From NCBI GenBank assembly GCA_041743085.1, contig JBGTNL010000039.1, forward strand, positions 1-64,000: DNA of 64,000 bases, given 5' to 3'. This document shows positions 27,756 to 37,600 of the stretch, piece after piece. Position 1 is the first letter of the stretch. Each line of letters opens with the position of its first letter. A model generated the notes under the pieces. It was not told the DNA's origin, did not search any database, and was given only the letters and a program-made list of their open reading frames with translations. Position numbers and translations under genes: made by a program. The stretch comes from JAFMPW01 sp041743085. GTDB lineage: Bacteria > Bacteroidota > Bacteroidia > Flavobacteriales > Flavobacteriaceae.

Positions 27756-27776
27756 TGTGTTTTTATTTATGGTTAT
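27729..27776 (-). repeat. 24-bp tandem duplication carrying the fasciclin start region
   Basis: Two 24-bp units (27729-27752 and 27753-27776) differ at one base. Each contains an ATG and an A-rich leader of the Bacteroidota ribosome-binding type. The duplication is in frame (eight codons), so it duplicates the translation start. Confidence 0.85.
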
Positions 27777-27945
27777 CTAAACATAAATGTATTCAGAAGA
27801 AATCTTTTTCACTAACTATAATCGGAATTTATATACAAGTTCAATTCAAAGACCTGTACTCCATCATGGTTTATATATCTCTGCAGATAGCCCGGGTAAT
27901 TATGCATTAAAGTTGGCCGATTTAAAATTTTAAATCGTTAGAATT

Positions 27946-27966
27946 CCCCGATGCTCTGCGTCGGGG
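27946..27966. terminator. Hairpin between convergent or nearby genes
   Basis: CCCCGA and TCGGGG pair around a nine-base loop just below the cyclase stop. On the plus strand it is followed by TTCCGC and eight T, so it resembles an intrinsic terminator in that direction. On the minus strand it lies 28 bp beyond the cyclase stop and could also end that transcript. Confidence 0.45.
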
Positions 27967-27993
27967 TTCCGCTTTTTTTTCGGTGCGTCCTTA

Positions 27994-29868
27994 TTATGAG
28001 CCTTTTAGCCTTACGGAATTTTCTTTATTGACGAAATACATCTTCATCATTCCTTTGTTCCGGACATAGATTTCCCCCCTATGCACACAATCAAATGAAT
28101 TTTTTATTAACCCATAGGTGCTTTCGGAAACATTGATCCGGCCGGGCTCTGACAAGGATTCCATGCGGGAGGCTACATTTACGGTATCGCCCCAGATGTC
28201 ATAGGCAAATTTCTTGGTCCCCACCACTCCGGCCACAACCGGCCCGGTGTTAATGCCAATCCGAACCTCAAATTGCGCGGCAGAATTGGTATCTCCATTT
28301 TTTGAAGCGTTAACGAACTCCTTGATTTCAAAAGCGGCCTGAACCATTTTATGCGCATGATTTTCAGTGGGAAAAGGTAAACCTCCCGCACACATATAGG
28401 CGTCCCCGACCGTTTTGATCTTTTCCAGGCCATATTTTTCCATGATCTCATCAAACCGGGAAAAATAGAAGTCTACACTTTCCACCAGTTCTTCCGGGGA
28501 TAAACTTTCTGAGAAGTGGGTAAACCCCTTAAAATCTGTGAACAAAACCGTGACGGATTCAAATTTTTTCGCCTGTACCCTGCCCTTCTCCTTCAGTTCC
28601 ATGGCGGTTTCCTCTGGTAAAATATTGAGCAATAAACGTTCTGAACGATCTCTCTCCTTCTGTATAATTTTGTTGGTGCTTTTAATAAATCTGTTCCGTC
28701 TGTAAAGTCCAAGTGCCAGCAGCCCGATTAAAAAAAGAGCAATGGCCGTGCCAATGGCAATGATCTGCTGGTTCTTTTTTTCCTGGTTGAGTAGGTCGAC
28801 CTCAATCTGTTTCCGTGAAATCTCGAAATCGGTTCGTAGATTTGCCATTTGCTGTACGGACGAAATGTTTTTGACGCTATCCTTGTATGTAATATGATCT
28901 TTGTAAAAGCGGAAAGACGCCTCAATATCTCCGGTTTTATCATGTAGTTCCGAAAGCTTGAGATTGGCGTCGCTTATCTGGTCTTTAAGACCGTATTGGC
29001 GAGCCAGGTCCAGACTCTTCCGGGCATAGGAAAATGCTTTGCTAAAGTCATTCTGTTCCGCATAGATATCGGACATGTAGGTGAGGTAAACGCAAATAGG
29101 GTAGTAATCGCCCAGATCGCTCAGCATTTCTATGGCTTTGGTCATATTTTCCTCGGCCGTGCCATGCTCACCCCTCAGGGCGTAGGCCAGTCCAACATTG
29201 CCTAGATTATAGGCGATACCCGACTTATTTTTGAGCGCTTTAAAGATCTCTCCGGATTGTTTAAACAGCAGTAGCGCTGTATCTGGCCTGGCAAAATTTA
29301 AATTGTATTCATCGCCCAGATTCATGAGCGCCGAGGCATAGCTCAGTGAGTCATTCTCCTTCTTAAGAATGGCAATCGCGTTTTGATAATACAGAATAGT
29401 GTTCTTACGATTTCCCATAATGGAATACACATCTGCAATGGAGGCATACAGTAATCCCAGCTCGCGATTTTTATTTTCGTCGGCCGCAATTTTGATCCCC
29501 TCAAAATAACTCTTTAGAGCCTCACTTGCATCGCCTTTTAGACGTAGAGCGTTTCCTTTTTGTAAATATGCACCGATCACATAAGAGGTGGAATCCAATT
29601 TTACGGCTCTTCGCAGTAGTTCTTCGCTGAATTGCAAGGCCTTATTTGGATCCGGATGATTATAAGCCAGTTCTTTAAGTATTTGTAGCTGATCCTGTTT
29701 GGTATAGTCACCCTGTATATATCTCAATTCAAGGCTATCCGCTAATCTTTGGTTTTGACTGAAAGCGAACAAACAGATGGCAAAAAAAAAGCTCAGTGCT
29801 AAGCTGGCTTTTCTTATTTGTATATGCTTTTTAGAATTAAGGTTTTCCATTAGAGTAAGCCTATCCAT
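27994..29868 (-). CDS. TPR-containing membrane class III adenylyl cyclase
   Basis: The 624-residue protein has a signal-like start (ASLALSFFFAICLFAFSQ) and about seven TPR-like repeats to residue 330. A transmembrane helix (IIAIGTAIALFLIGLLALGLY) and a short coiled coil (RDRSERLLLNILPEETAMEL) lead to the catalytic domain. Metal aspartates are in VLFTDFKGFTHFSE and KTVGDAYMCAGGLP. The adenine-choosing residues are Lys in EKIKTVGD and Asp in AYDIWGDTVNVASRME, so the sequence predicts cAMP synthesis. It probably starts at 29868 or at the ATG six codons in. A secreted protein gene ends 9 bp upstream. Confidence 0.92.
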   Translation of the reverse strand: MDRLTLMENLNSKKHIQIRKASLALSFFFAICLFAFSQNQRLADSLELRYIQGDYTKQDQLQILKELAYNHPDPNKALQFSEELLRRAVKLDSTSYVIGAYLQKGNALRLKGDASEALKSYFEGIKIAADENKNRELGLLYASIADVYSIMGNRKNTILYYQNAIAILKKENDSLSYASALMNLGDEYNLNFARPDTALLLFKQSGEIFKALKNKSGIAYNLGNVGLAYALRGEHGTAEENMTKAIEMLSDLGDYYPICVYLTYMSDIYAEQNDFSKAFSYARKSLDLARQYGLKDQISDANLKLSELHDKTGDIEASFRFYKDHITYKDSVKNISSVQQMANLRTDFEISRKQIEVDLLNQEKKNQQIIAIGTAIALFLIGLLALGLYRRNRFIKSTNKIIQKERDRSERLLLNILPEETAMELKEKGRVQAKKFESVTVLFTDFKGFTHFSESLSPEELVESVDFYFSRFDEIMEKYGLEKIKTVGDAYMCAGGLPFPTENHAHKMVQAAFEIKEFVNASKNGDTNSAAQFEVRIGINTGPVVAGVVGTKKFAYDIWGDTVNVASRMESLSEPGRINVSESTYGLIKNSFDCVHRGEIYVRNKGMMKMYFVNKENSVRLKGS

Positions 29869-29877
29869 TCAACATAT

Positions 29878-30360
29878 TTACTGCCCTACTTTGATCTTCG
29901 GATCAATTTTAAAGGTGCCGTTCTGGCTGTCCACTTTGAAGAGCATGGTGTATTTAAAATCTTCTTTGTTTTTAGTGTTTGATATCGTCTTCCCCTCAAC
30001 AATATCCCCTTTGCCACTTTGAGGTTTTCCATCGAGTCTATCCTTATTAAAGATCTTCGTCCCTTTTTCGTATTTAATCTTTTTAAGATGCACTAAGTCT
30101 TCAGGGTTACTGCTCGAGATACCTTCCCATACCACCAGATCCCCTTCCTGCATGGTAACTGTAAAGTTTTCAAGATCACCATTGGATTCCACGACACCTG
30201 TGTTTGGTGATTCTGATCTGAGAGCACAGGATGAGGCTGGATTGTTCCTGTCAAAATTAGCGGTGTCTACAATAAGTGTCACCGTATGTGTTTCCTGCGC
30301 ATTTAGTACTTCGGCAAAAAAAAGCGTTGCTCCCGCTGTAAGGATGATAAGTGATCTCAT
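29878..30360 (-). CDS. Exported protein of unknown function upstream of the cyclase
   Basis: The 160-residue protein has a signal peptide (SLIILTAGATLFFAEVLNAQ) and a beta-rich mature part (LIVDTANFDRNN, FTVTMQEGDLVVWEGISSSN, FKYTMLFKVDSQNGTFKIDPK). I do not recognise a family. The order of strands resembles a cupredoxin-like or Ig-like fold. It is separated by 9 bp from the cyclase gene and almost certainly forms an operon with it, so it may be its periplasmic partner. Confidence 0.7.
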   Translation of the reverse strand: MRSLIILTAGATLFFAEVLNAQETHTVTLIVDTANFDRNNPASSCALRSESPNTGVVESNGDLENFTVTMQEGDLVVWEGISSSNPEDLVHLKKIKYEKGTKIFNKDRLDGKPQSGKGDIVEGKTISNTKNKEDFKYTMLFKVDSQNGTFKIDPKIKVGQ

Positions 30361-30761
30361 GAGTTTCTTATTTTAATATTAATGGTTTGGGTATCCCGAA
30401 TGGCGGTTCAAGGTAGGTAATTTAACTGATTTAAATTTAGCCCGAGGTCAATTTGTACAAGGCGGGGAATTTATTGTCCGAAAACCTCATTTTTTTTTAG
30501 CAGAATGTCAGCGGCAACATAAAAAAGGACGGCAAGCTCCTGATTTTACCCTTTGAAAATCAAATACAAATCTTGAAGAAATGATATAGGATAAATTTCA
30601 AAAACAAAAATTAACCATCTATTTACTATCTTTCGCCAGGGACTAGACCATCGCAATGTTGTATTCACTTGTAAAGATTACTACAAATTTTCGGGGCTAT
30701 AACGAATTAAAATCAACCATGAACCGGGTCTTTCATCCGGATAAAAAAAGCCAATTAAACC
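30361..30761. other. Divergent intergenic region
   Basis: It separates the secreted protein/cyclase operon from the PycTM-like gene. A TATCTTTC sequence at 30627-30634 resembles the -7 promoter element and could serve the downstream plus-strand gene. No gene is recognised. Confidence 0.45.
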
Positions 30762-31364
30762 ATGGATGCTGACGAGTCACAAGAACAGAAACATACAAAA
30801 GCTGCAGAGAAAGCAACATCGGATGAACATCTTTCGGAAAGCAGAGGTCATGCCGAAGAACTGGTAGACCACTATTGGGGAAGTATCAATTATGTCTTTG
30901 GTCTGGTCAAGGCATCGGAGCTTAAGGCCGGACTCATACTCTCCTTTTACGGGATCATTTTGAATTTTATCTATCAGAATATCGAAATGGTCATTATACA
31001 AGCCTCAACGCACTTTTTTCTCTACATACTTTTAGGCTTATGGCTCCTCGCAACAGTCGCCTCCATCTACTACAGTATTCGGTGCTTCATGCCTCGGATT
31101 GAGGCTAAATTTGATAAAAATATCTTTTTTTTCGGGGATGTTATTACGAAATATGGGAGTATTAAAGAGTTTTCGAAGATCTTTTATCGTATAAGCCTGA
31201 ACGAAGAAGAATTGTTTGATCAACTGGGACAGCAGATATTTATAAATTCAAAAATAGCCGCCTCGAAATTCAAGAATGTGAACAGGTCCATACGCCTTTT
31301 AGCGGTTGGCTTACTGCTTTTTTTCGTAATTATTGTTTCTCACAGCATAATTACCTTAACCTGA
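30762..31364 (+). CDS. PycTM-type (DUF5706) membrane effector-like protein
   Basis: The 200-residue protein matches the Pycsar effector (PycTM) arrangement. A helix with HAEELVDHYWGSINYVFGLV precedes ASELKAGLILSFYGIILNFI, the first transmembrane helix. A second helix (FFLYILLGLWLLATVASIYY), a cytosolic stretch and a final transmembrane helix (LLAVGLLLFFVIIVSHSIITL) follow. In Pycsar systems such proteins open the membrane when a cyclic mononucleotide binds. Here no adjacent pyrimidine cyclase is seen. The nearest cyclase is the divergent TPR-adenylyl cyclase, so pairing is unproven. Confidence 0.82.
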   Translation: MDADESQEQKHTKAAEKATSDEHLSESRGHAEELVDHYWGSINYVFGLVKASELKAGLILSFYGIILNFIYQNIEMVIIQASTHFFLYILLGLWLLATVASIYYSIRCFMPRIEAKFDKNIFFFGDVITKYGSIKEFSKIFYRISLNEEELFDQLGQQIFINSKIAASKFKNVNRSIRLLAVGLLLFFVIIVSHSIITLT

Positions 31365-31614
31365 GATTGAATAAGAGTGATGCCAGATTTTTTACTAAAA
31401 GGGAAAAAAAACGGATGGAAGCCATTGAATAAGCATTTTTTGAACGTTACAGATCAGATTTTGCAACGCCAAAAATTGAGGATCCTGACGATCCCGATAA
31501 GGCTTAACCCGTTAGGCACGGGCAGTCCATTGTTTTATCCGAGTATTTTTTAGTGCATCGCAGCAAAACTATCAGCGGCGATACGTTTTATTATGTCCAC
31601 TTTCACCAAACTAA

Positions 31615-32172
31615 CTACTCTTCAGAAATGGGTGCCACTGTACCACCGTAACGAATGGATAGCCGGTGGGAACTGTTCACATTAATATTGCTTGTTAAAT
31701 TGGGATACAATTGCACCAGTACCCGGTAGTTTTCCGTCTTATCCTTTATCTGAAAACGAAGTTCACGGATTTTCGTATTCTCATCGGTCGTGATTTCATA
31801 ATCCCGGGGAACTCCTTTGAACCGGATTGCCCCCCCATCGCTATTATAACCGCCTCCAAATTGGCGCTCGCCATAATAGGGAAGGTAAGCCGAAACGCTA
31901 TCTCCCATTACTTTAAAATAATTGGAATTACCGATCAGGCTTATGCGGTTTGCAGTACTCCCGGGAGGTAGAAGGCCTGCATTCGATATACTGGCTACAC
32001 TGGTCGTTACAAGAGGAGAAGCCCAATCTGAATGTATTTCGAAGGATTTTTGAGCTACCATTTCTTCCAACAGCTTGCTATCCGCCGTAGCATCCGGGGT
32101 CTTTGAAGAACTTCCGCAACCCAGAGCCAATCCTATAAAAATCACCAACAGTAAGCCAATACGTAACTTCAT
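31615..32172 (-). CDS. DUF4251 lipoprotein
   Basis: The 185-residue protein has a lipoprotein signal (LLLVIFIGLALGCGSSSK) and a DUF4251 domain: FEIHSDWASPLVTTSVASIS, RISLIGNSNYFKVMGDSVSAYLPYYGERQFGG, YEITTDENTKIRELRFQIKD. These are periplasmic or outer-membrane Bacteroidota proteins of unknown role. Length is normal. It stands alone, convergent with the preceding plus-strand gene. Confidence 0.88.
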   Translation of the reverse strand: MKLRIGLLLVIFIGLALGCGSSSKTPDATADSKLLEEMVAQKSFEIHSDWASPLVTTSVASISNAGLLPPGSTANRISLIGNSNYFKVMGDSVSAYLPYYGERQFGGGYNSDGGAIRFKGVPRDYEITTDENTKIRELRFQIKDKTENYRVLVQLYPNLTSNINVNSSHRLSIRYGGTVAPISEE

Positions 32173-32360
32173 GATATTTCCTCTAATATATTCAAGCCTT
32201 AAGTTACCAACATTTTACCGATCAAATTTTAAATTTTTCATAAAGTTGTATCCTCGCCATCCCCTTTGCCCAAATTGATGTATTCCTTCTACGGCGCACA
32301 CATAATCCATTACCTATTGTTAAAAAAAGAATGCACCGACATCTTTTTGAAACCAAAACT

Positions 32361-32391
32361 TTTGTAGCTTATTCCCGGAAGGCCATCTTTG
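32361..32391 (+). promoter_or_regulatory. Near-consensus promoter placing the start site at the ATG
   Basis: TTTG (32361-32364), a 19-base spacer and CATCTTTG (32384-32391) fit the Bacteroidota promoter with one mismatch. The expected transcription start falls about four bases later, at the ATG at 32395, so the message may be leaderless. Confidence 0.5.
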
Positions 32392-32394
32392 ACA

Positions 32395-33339
32395 ATGAAG
32401 TATCTTATTCTTTTAGTAGCTATTTTTTATGCCGTCGGATCCCATTCTCAAAATTGGATAGACAGGACAACTGCCTCTAAAATACACTATGGCATCTCTG
32501 CAAAGCTGGCTGTTGAATATCAGGTAAGGCAGGGTCCAAACTTTAAGTTAAGCCTTACTGCCGGGATTGGTGCTGATCTAAATGAAATCAATTTCTTCCC
32601 CACTATTCATACCGGTCTTATTATCTTTAACAATAAAGTGATCGGGATTTCGCTAAAGGATCCCTGGGCAAAGATCCGGACACATTTTTTTTACAGCGCG
32701 GCGGGAACGATAAAGCTCGACCAAAGAACTTACAGTTTCGACGAGCGCTATGTTCCCTTTTACCATTTTTCGGATTTTAGCGCAAATCCACTGCAAAACC
32801 CCTATAAAACATCCTTTTCCATTGGCGCAATATGGCTGAATATGCAGAATAAAATGAGACAGCGGGTCGGATTTTTTAATTTTAATGCCCTGGGAAGGAT
32901 CCAGATATCCTATTATAATGATGGGGGTCCCATTCTCCGATATGCTGGAGATAAAAGGGACCGATACTACACCGGAGGGCTTTTGGTAAGTTATCACGGC
33001 AATGAACAGCATGCCGTGGACTTGATTGAAGTCAGTTATCACAAATTTACGGGGTATGTGCCCCATGCCTTTGATTTGGGTGATGAACTTCAAATGGATT
33101 TTTTGGTTTATGCGGACAAGTCGCAGTTCGCATTTAATCACCAAAGATGGAGGTTAACAGTTGCTGGCCTAAGTTCGGGCTTTGCAGGAAGTTTTACGCT
33201 CTATGATATAAACAGTATTGATCTGCAGGACTTTCTGCATTTTAATACCAATGTCCCGTACCATCCCGATTACTTTCAGGGCTACCGATTGGGATTTGGG
33301 GGCAGATATGAAGGGAATTATATGAGATTACCACGATGA
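32395..33339 (+). CDS. Exported protein, possibly Ntox23-like
   Basis: From the ATG at 32395 the protein has 314 residues with a signal peptide (KYLILLVAIFYAVGSHSQ) and many aromatic, barrel-like beta-strands. Phrases such as DRYYTGGLLVSYHGNEQHAV and FNFNALGRIQISYYNDGG recall the polymorphic toxin type 23 group, a Bacteroidota family that looks like an outer-membrane barrel. I hold that only weakly. The next gene overlaps its stop by four bases, so they are translationally coupled, and the second may be its lipoprotein partner. Confidence 0.55.
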   Translation: MKYLILLVAIFYAVGSHSQNWIDRTTASKIHYGISAKLAVEYQVRQGPNFKLSLTAGIGADLNEINFFPTIHTGLIIFNNKVIGISLKDPWAKIRTHFFYSAAGTIKLDQRTYSFDERYVPFYHFSDFSANPLQNPYKTSFSIGAIWLNMQNKMRQRVGFFNFNALGRIQISYYNDGGPILRYAGDKRDRYYTGGLLVSYHGNEQHAVDLIEVSYHKFTGYVPHAFDLGDELQMDFLVYADKSQFAFNHQRWRLTVAGLSSGFAGSFTLYDINSIDLQDFLHFNTNVPYHPDYFQGYRLGFGGRYEGNYMRLPR

Positions 33340-34133
33340 AAAAATTGGCGTATACATGCTGCTATTTAGTAATGATCTGTCTTTTTTCCTGTACAAGTTA
33401 CTATAAAATTAATCCTTCTTTTTTTCATGATCTGGAGGCGAAGAGATCAGCTGTTAGCCCCGGTTTTCCAATTTCCGATTTTGACATCCTCACCTTCAAC
33501 ATATGCGAGTACTATATAATGAACATAGACGGCACCGAGCGATTTGTGGATTGCCCCCTTAATTTTTTTGAAATTTCTGCAAGGGATAGCATCAAAAAAG
33601 TGGAAGAACTGTATCTTTTAAAGCACCGGTTTTCTGAAATGGTGCTTTACATTACCACCTTTTCACACCGGTATATTGGCAAACAGAAAGGTTTTCTAAA
33701 TGATCCGGAGGCCTATAACAATAAATTTTATTTGAGGGATACGGAGTATATCTACATTGGCAAATACGGTAATTCCGACCATTCGATCATCTTTAAAAAA
33801 CAAGGCTCGGCGGCCGAAATGATCTGGTACCTTAATGAGGCGCTATCTCACGAACAGGTGAATACCGTTACGGATATTGATTTGGAAACTACGGAGAACG
33901 CGGGTAGTAAAGATAAAAGGGTACGGTTGGAAAAGGTGTTTTCCGTGCCGTTTAATTTTGGACCTTCGGCATATACCCTACTCAACACTATTTCTGAGCA
34001 GGATACAGTACGGAGGGTTCACCTCATCAGAAATAAAAGCGAAAAGATGGAGATCTTTTTTGAAATGAATGACTCCCTCGGGGGGTATAGATTTCCGGCC
34101 AGCAAGGTGCTGTATTATACCGGCGATTGGTAG
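33336..34133 (+). CDS. Lipoprotein of unknown function coupled to the previous gene
   Basis: The 265-residue protein has a lipoprotein signal (YLVMICLFSCTSYYK) with Cys19 as the expected lipid site. The rest is a mixed fold without recognisable domain (FPISDFDILTFNICEYYIMN, YLLKHRFSEMVLYITTFSHRYIG, YIYIGKYGNSDHSIIFKKQ). The ATGA overlap with the preceding gene indicates joint translation. Confidence 0.65.
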   Translation: MKKLAYTCCYLVMICLFSCTSYYKINPSFFHDLEAKRSAVSPGFPISDFDILTFNICEYYIMNIDGTERFVDCPLNFFEISARDSIKKVEELYLLKHRFSEMVLYITTFSHRYIGKQKGFLNDPEAYNNKFYLRDTEYIYIGKYGNSDHSIIFKKQGSAAEMIWYLNEALSHEQVNTVTDIDLETTENAGSKDKRVRLEKVFSVPFNFGPSAYTLLNTISEQDTVRRVHLIRNKSEKMEIFFEMNDSLGGYRFPASKVLYYTGDW

Positions 34134-34229
34134 CGATTCCCAAAAGAATAGGTGTACTTTTCCGCATGAATCGCCTCTGTCAGCTACTTGTTTCAATCTG
34201 ATCAATTATGGCATTATGAAAGCCCATAA

Positions 34230-34334
34230 CCTACCTACGGCAGGCAGGCGGGCATTAATTTTCAAGTAAATAAAAAATTTCTCGAAAGTTTACCCGCCTC
34301 TGGCGGGCGACTATCCCTGCCTGCGGCAGGCAGG
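34230..34334. repeat. Cluster of short GC-rich palindromes
   Basis: Three palindromes lie within 105 bp: CCTACCTACGGCAGGCAGG (34231-34249), CCCGCC-TCT-GGCGGG (34293-34307) and CCTGCCTGCGGCAGGCAGG (34316-34334). The first and third are variants of one unit. Such elements are scattered in many flavobacterial genomes and resemble REP or mini-transposon remnants. Confidence 0.6.
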
Positions 34335-34558
34335 CCCGAGGCAAGCCATAGGGGAATTACTTAGATTAAAAAGATTTAAACGTATGAAATAGTACCGCAA
34401 TTTATAAATATTTGTTGCAATCACCCTCTACTGGGCATCGAAGTAAGTAAATTCTCCATAATTATAAGGGGGTATATTATTAAATATTTTAAAGAATTTT
34501 CCACTTTTCCGTCAGGTGTATTTCATCGACAAAACCCCGTATTTTAACGGTTCAACGC

Positions 34559-34588
34559 TTGTCGTGAGTTGATCATACACTAACTTTA
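34559..34588 (+). promoter_or_regulatory. Promoter TTG-N19-TAACTTTA
   Basis: TTG (34559-34561), 19 bases and TAACTTTA (34581-34588) fit the phylum promoter with one mismatch. The predicted start is near 34592, leaving a leader of about 40 bases before the ATG at 34633. Confidence 0.5.
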
Positions 34589-34632
34589 ATATACCCTAGG
34601 CCATTATCACCCCCCCACTAAAAAATTACTCC

Positions 34633-37600
34633 ATGAAACTATTGAAATCCAAGCGGTGGGTATTTGTGGTTTGTTCATTTTTACTGTTGGGAGCCATCCC
34701 TTTTGTAAGTGGGCCGGGACTTTCTGAAGTTCACCCGATAGGCCTTTACCTGAACGGAAAATTTCCCTCGGTTTCTCCCACGGCGGTACCCTATGAAGTT
34801 GCCTTCCCAAATCTTACATTCAACTCCCCGCTTACCTTCGCTGCGCACCCTACTCAAAATATAATTGTGCTGGGACAAAGGGACGGACAAATCTATTGGT
34901 TCCAAAATCAGGAAGATACTGCTGTTAAAAACTTAATGCTCGATCTGTCCAATGAGGTTGGTGTAGTCTGGGATGGGGGATTTCTCGGCCTCGCACTGCA
35001 TCCGAAGTTCGGAACAAACGGCGGTAATTATTTCTATGCTTATTATACCACCAAAGATGCCAATGGAAATAACTATCCTGATTTTGTAGGGCCACAAAAT
35101 TGCAATAACGCACAAAATTGGGGAAACTACCTCATGCTGGTCAGGTATGAGGTAAATGCGGGGACTATGGAAGTTATTCCCAATTCAAAAACCACCTTGA
35201 TCAAAATCAGAATGTATTCCACCGGCCATAGGGGTGGGGGCCTGCTATTCGGTACAGATGGTTTTCTCTACCTTACCACAGGAGATCAGCAGGCATTCAG
35301 CAAGGCCCAGGATATTGTAAATAATCTCGAGGGAGGGGTACTGCGTATTGATGTTGACAAAGATCCCCTTAAGAGCCATGCCCCCCTCAGAACCATTCCC
35401 GAAGATATCGGGTTTGTGGATGAAATCAGCGGCATCGAATACTGGATACCCAATGACAACCCTTTTTTAAGTAGCGGAGGTTCCAATTTTGAAGAGTACT
35501 TCAGTATGGGCCATCGCAGTCCCCACCGCATGACCATGGATGCTGAAACCGGCAAACTTTACCTCGGGGAACTCGGAGGTAACTTGCACGATGAAATTGA
35601 TGTAGTCGTAAAAGGTAAAAATTTCGGATGGCCGGTATACGAAGGAAAGGCCAAAGTAGACCGCTGCGGAAACCAGTTATACAATAACATGCCGCATGAA
35701 GCACCGCTCGTATCCTTCCCCAGGGCTGATGCCAATTCATTAACCGGAGGTTTTGTTTATCGGGGGACTGATGTTCCCGAATTAGTCGGTAAATATATCT
35801 GCGCCGATTACGGTGATGGTGAAGAAATTTGGTCCGTTAATATCGAGACCGGCAGTTATGAATTATTGGGTAGCTTTGAACCTGCGGACATCATTTCTTT
35901 TGGAGAGGATCAGGAAGGTGAAATCTATATGCTGAAACTCGGACCGGGGAATTTATTTAAGCTTACCCGGCCTAAATATACTGAAAATACAATTCCCCAA
36001 TGGCTATCTGAAACAGCTGCTTTTAACAATCTAACAGACCTGACTCCCTCACAGGGTATTATTCCTTATGACCTGATCGAATCTTTCTGGTCAGACGGGG
36101 CTGCCAAAAAAAGATGGATGGCAATACCGAACGATGGTAGCTACAATACTCCAGCGGAACAAATTAAATTTTCCGAAAACGAGGCTTGGTTATTTCCCGT
36201 TGGTACGGTGCTTATTAAACATTTTGAATTGCCAATAGATGAAAATGACCCCAATCTTACAAAGCGATTGGAAACCCGGTTTTCAGTTAAGGCAGCAAAT
36301 GGCAAATTTTATTTTGTAACTTACAAGTGGAACGAGGAACAAACGGACGCGTACCTTTTGAGTAGCGGACTCGATGAAGACATTACCATAGTACAACAGA
36401 CCGGTGGAAATCGACGGCAAAAATGGCATTACCCCTCTGCCGTGGAGTGTGTAAGCTGTCACAACAATACTTCAGGCGGGAGTTTAGGACCAAGGACCAG
36501 ATACCTTAACAATAGCATTACCTACCAGGAAACCGGTTTAACGGCCAATCAACTGGTAACCCTGAGTAGCCTAGGCATTTTGGACCAATCCATATCCGAC
36601 ACGGATTCCCCTGGATTTCTTACCCATGTTGCTGTAAATAATACGGGGGCATCCCTCGAAAAAAAGGCAAGGTCCTATATGGATCTCAATTGTGCCTATT
36701 GCCACCGGCCCGGCACCGGAAATCGTGGGGATTTTGACCTCCGGCTTATTAACAGCCTAGAGGAAACGGGCCTAATAACCGCAGGATTCAACACCTCTCT
36801 GGGAATTGACGGAGAAAGTCTGCTATCCCCGGGCGATGCATCCAGGTCTATTCTTTACAATAGGGTTCATAGTGTGGACGCCAATATCATGATGCCACCC
36901 CTTGCGAAAAATAGCATTGACGCGATCGGGGCTGCATTGATAGAAGAATGGATAAATCAATTGGATCCCAACCTCACCAGTAAAGTTCCGGAAGGCTTAT
37001 ATGTTCTTAAAAGCAAGGTTAGTGCGAAGGCTATAGAGGTAGCGGGCGCAAGCGAGAACGACGGCGCTAACGTGCATCAATGGGAATATATGGAAACCGC
37101 TAACCAACAATTTTATATTGAGGCAGGTAAACCCGGTCATTTTAAGATTAAGGCTTCGCATAGCGGTAAATATCTCGATTTGGAGTCGGGTGGGCTTCAA
37201 CCGGGTACCAATGTATGGCAATGGACGGGCAACGGAACGGATGCCCAGGAATGGAAGTTCATTTCCATTGGTGGGGGGTATTACAATATTGTCAACAAGC
37301 TCAGTGGACTTTATTTGGACTTATATAACGCTTTAAAGGCGGACGGGACTAATATAAAAGTCTGGTCCAATAATGGACTTAATGCCCAGAAATGGAAATT
37401 GGAACGCGTCATGGACCCGGTGCAAGAGGTCGCTGAAGGAAAATATTACCTCGAGAACAAAATAAATGGCAAGGTCGTAGAGATCGCAGGTGCCAGCCTT
37501 TTGAACAAAGCAAATGTGCAACAATGGGATTACAGGGAAGCTAGCAATCAGCAATTTTATATTGCACCTGGCCAAGCAGGCTACCATACGATAAGAGCCC

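Noticed and set aside
27994..31364. Calling a complete Pycsar system
   Set aside because: The cyclase has adenine-type specificity residues and TPRs, belongs to its own operon and is divergent from the PycTM-like gene, so the pairing is only reported as a possibility.
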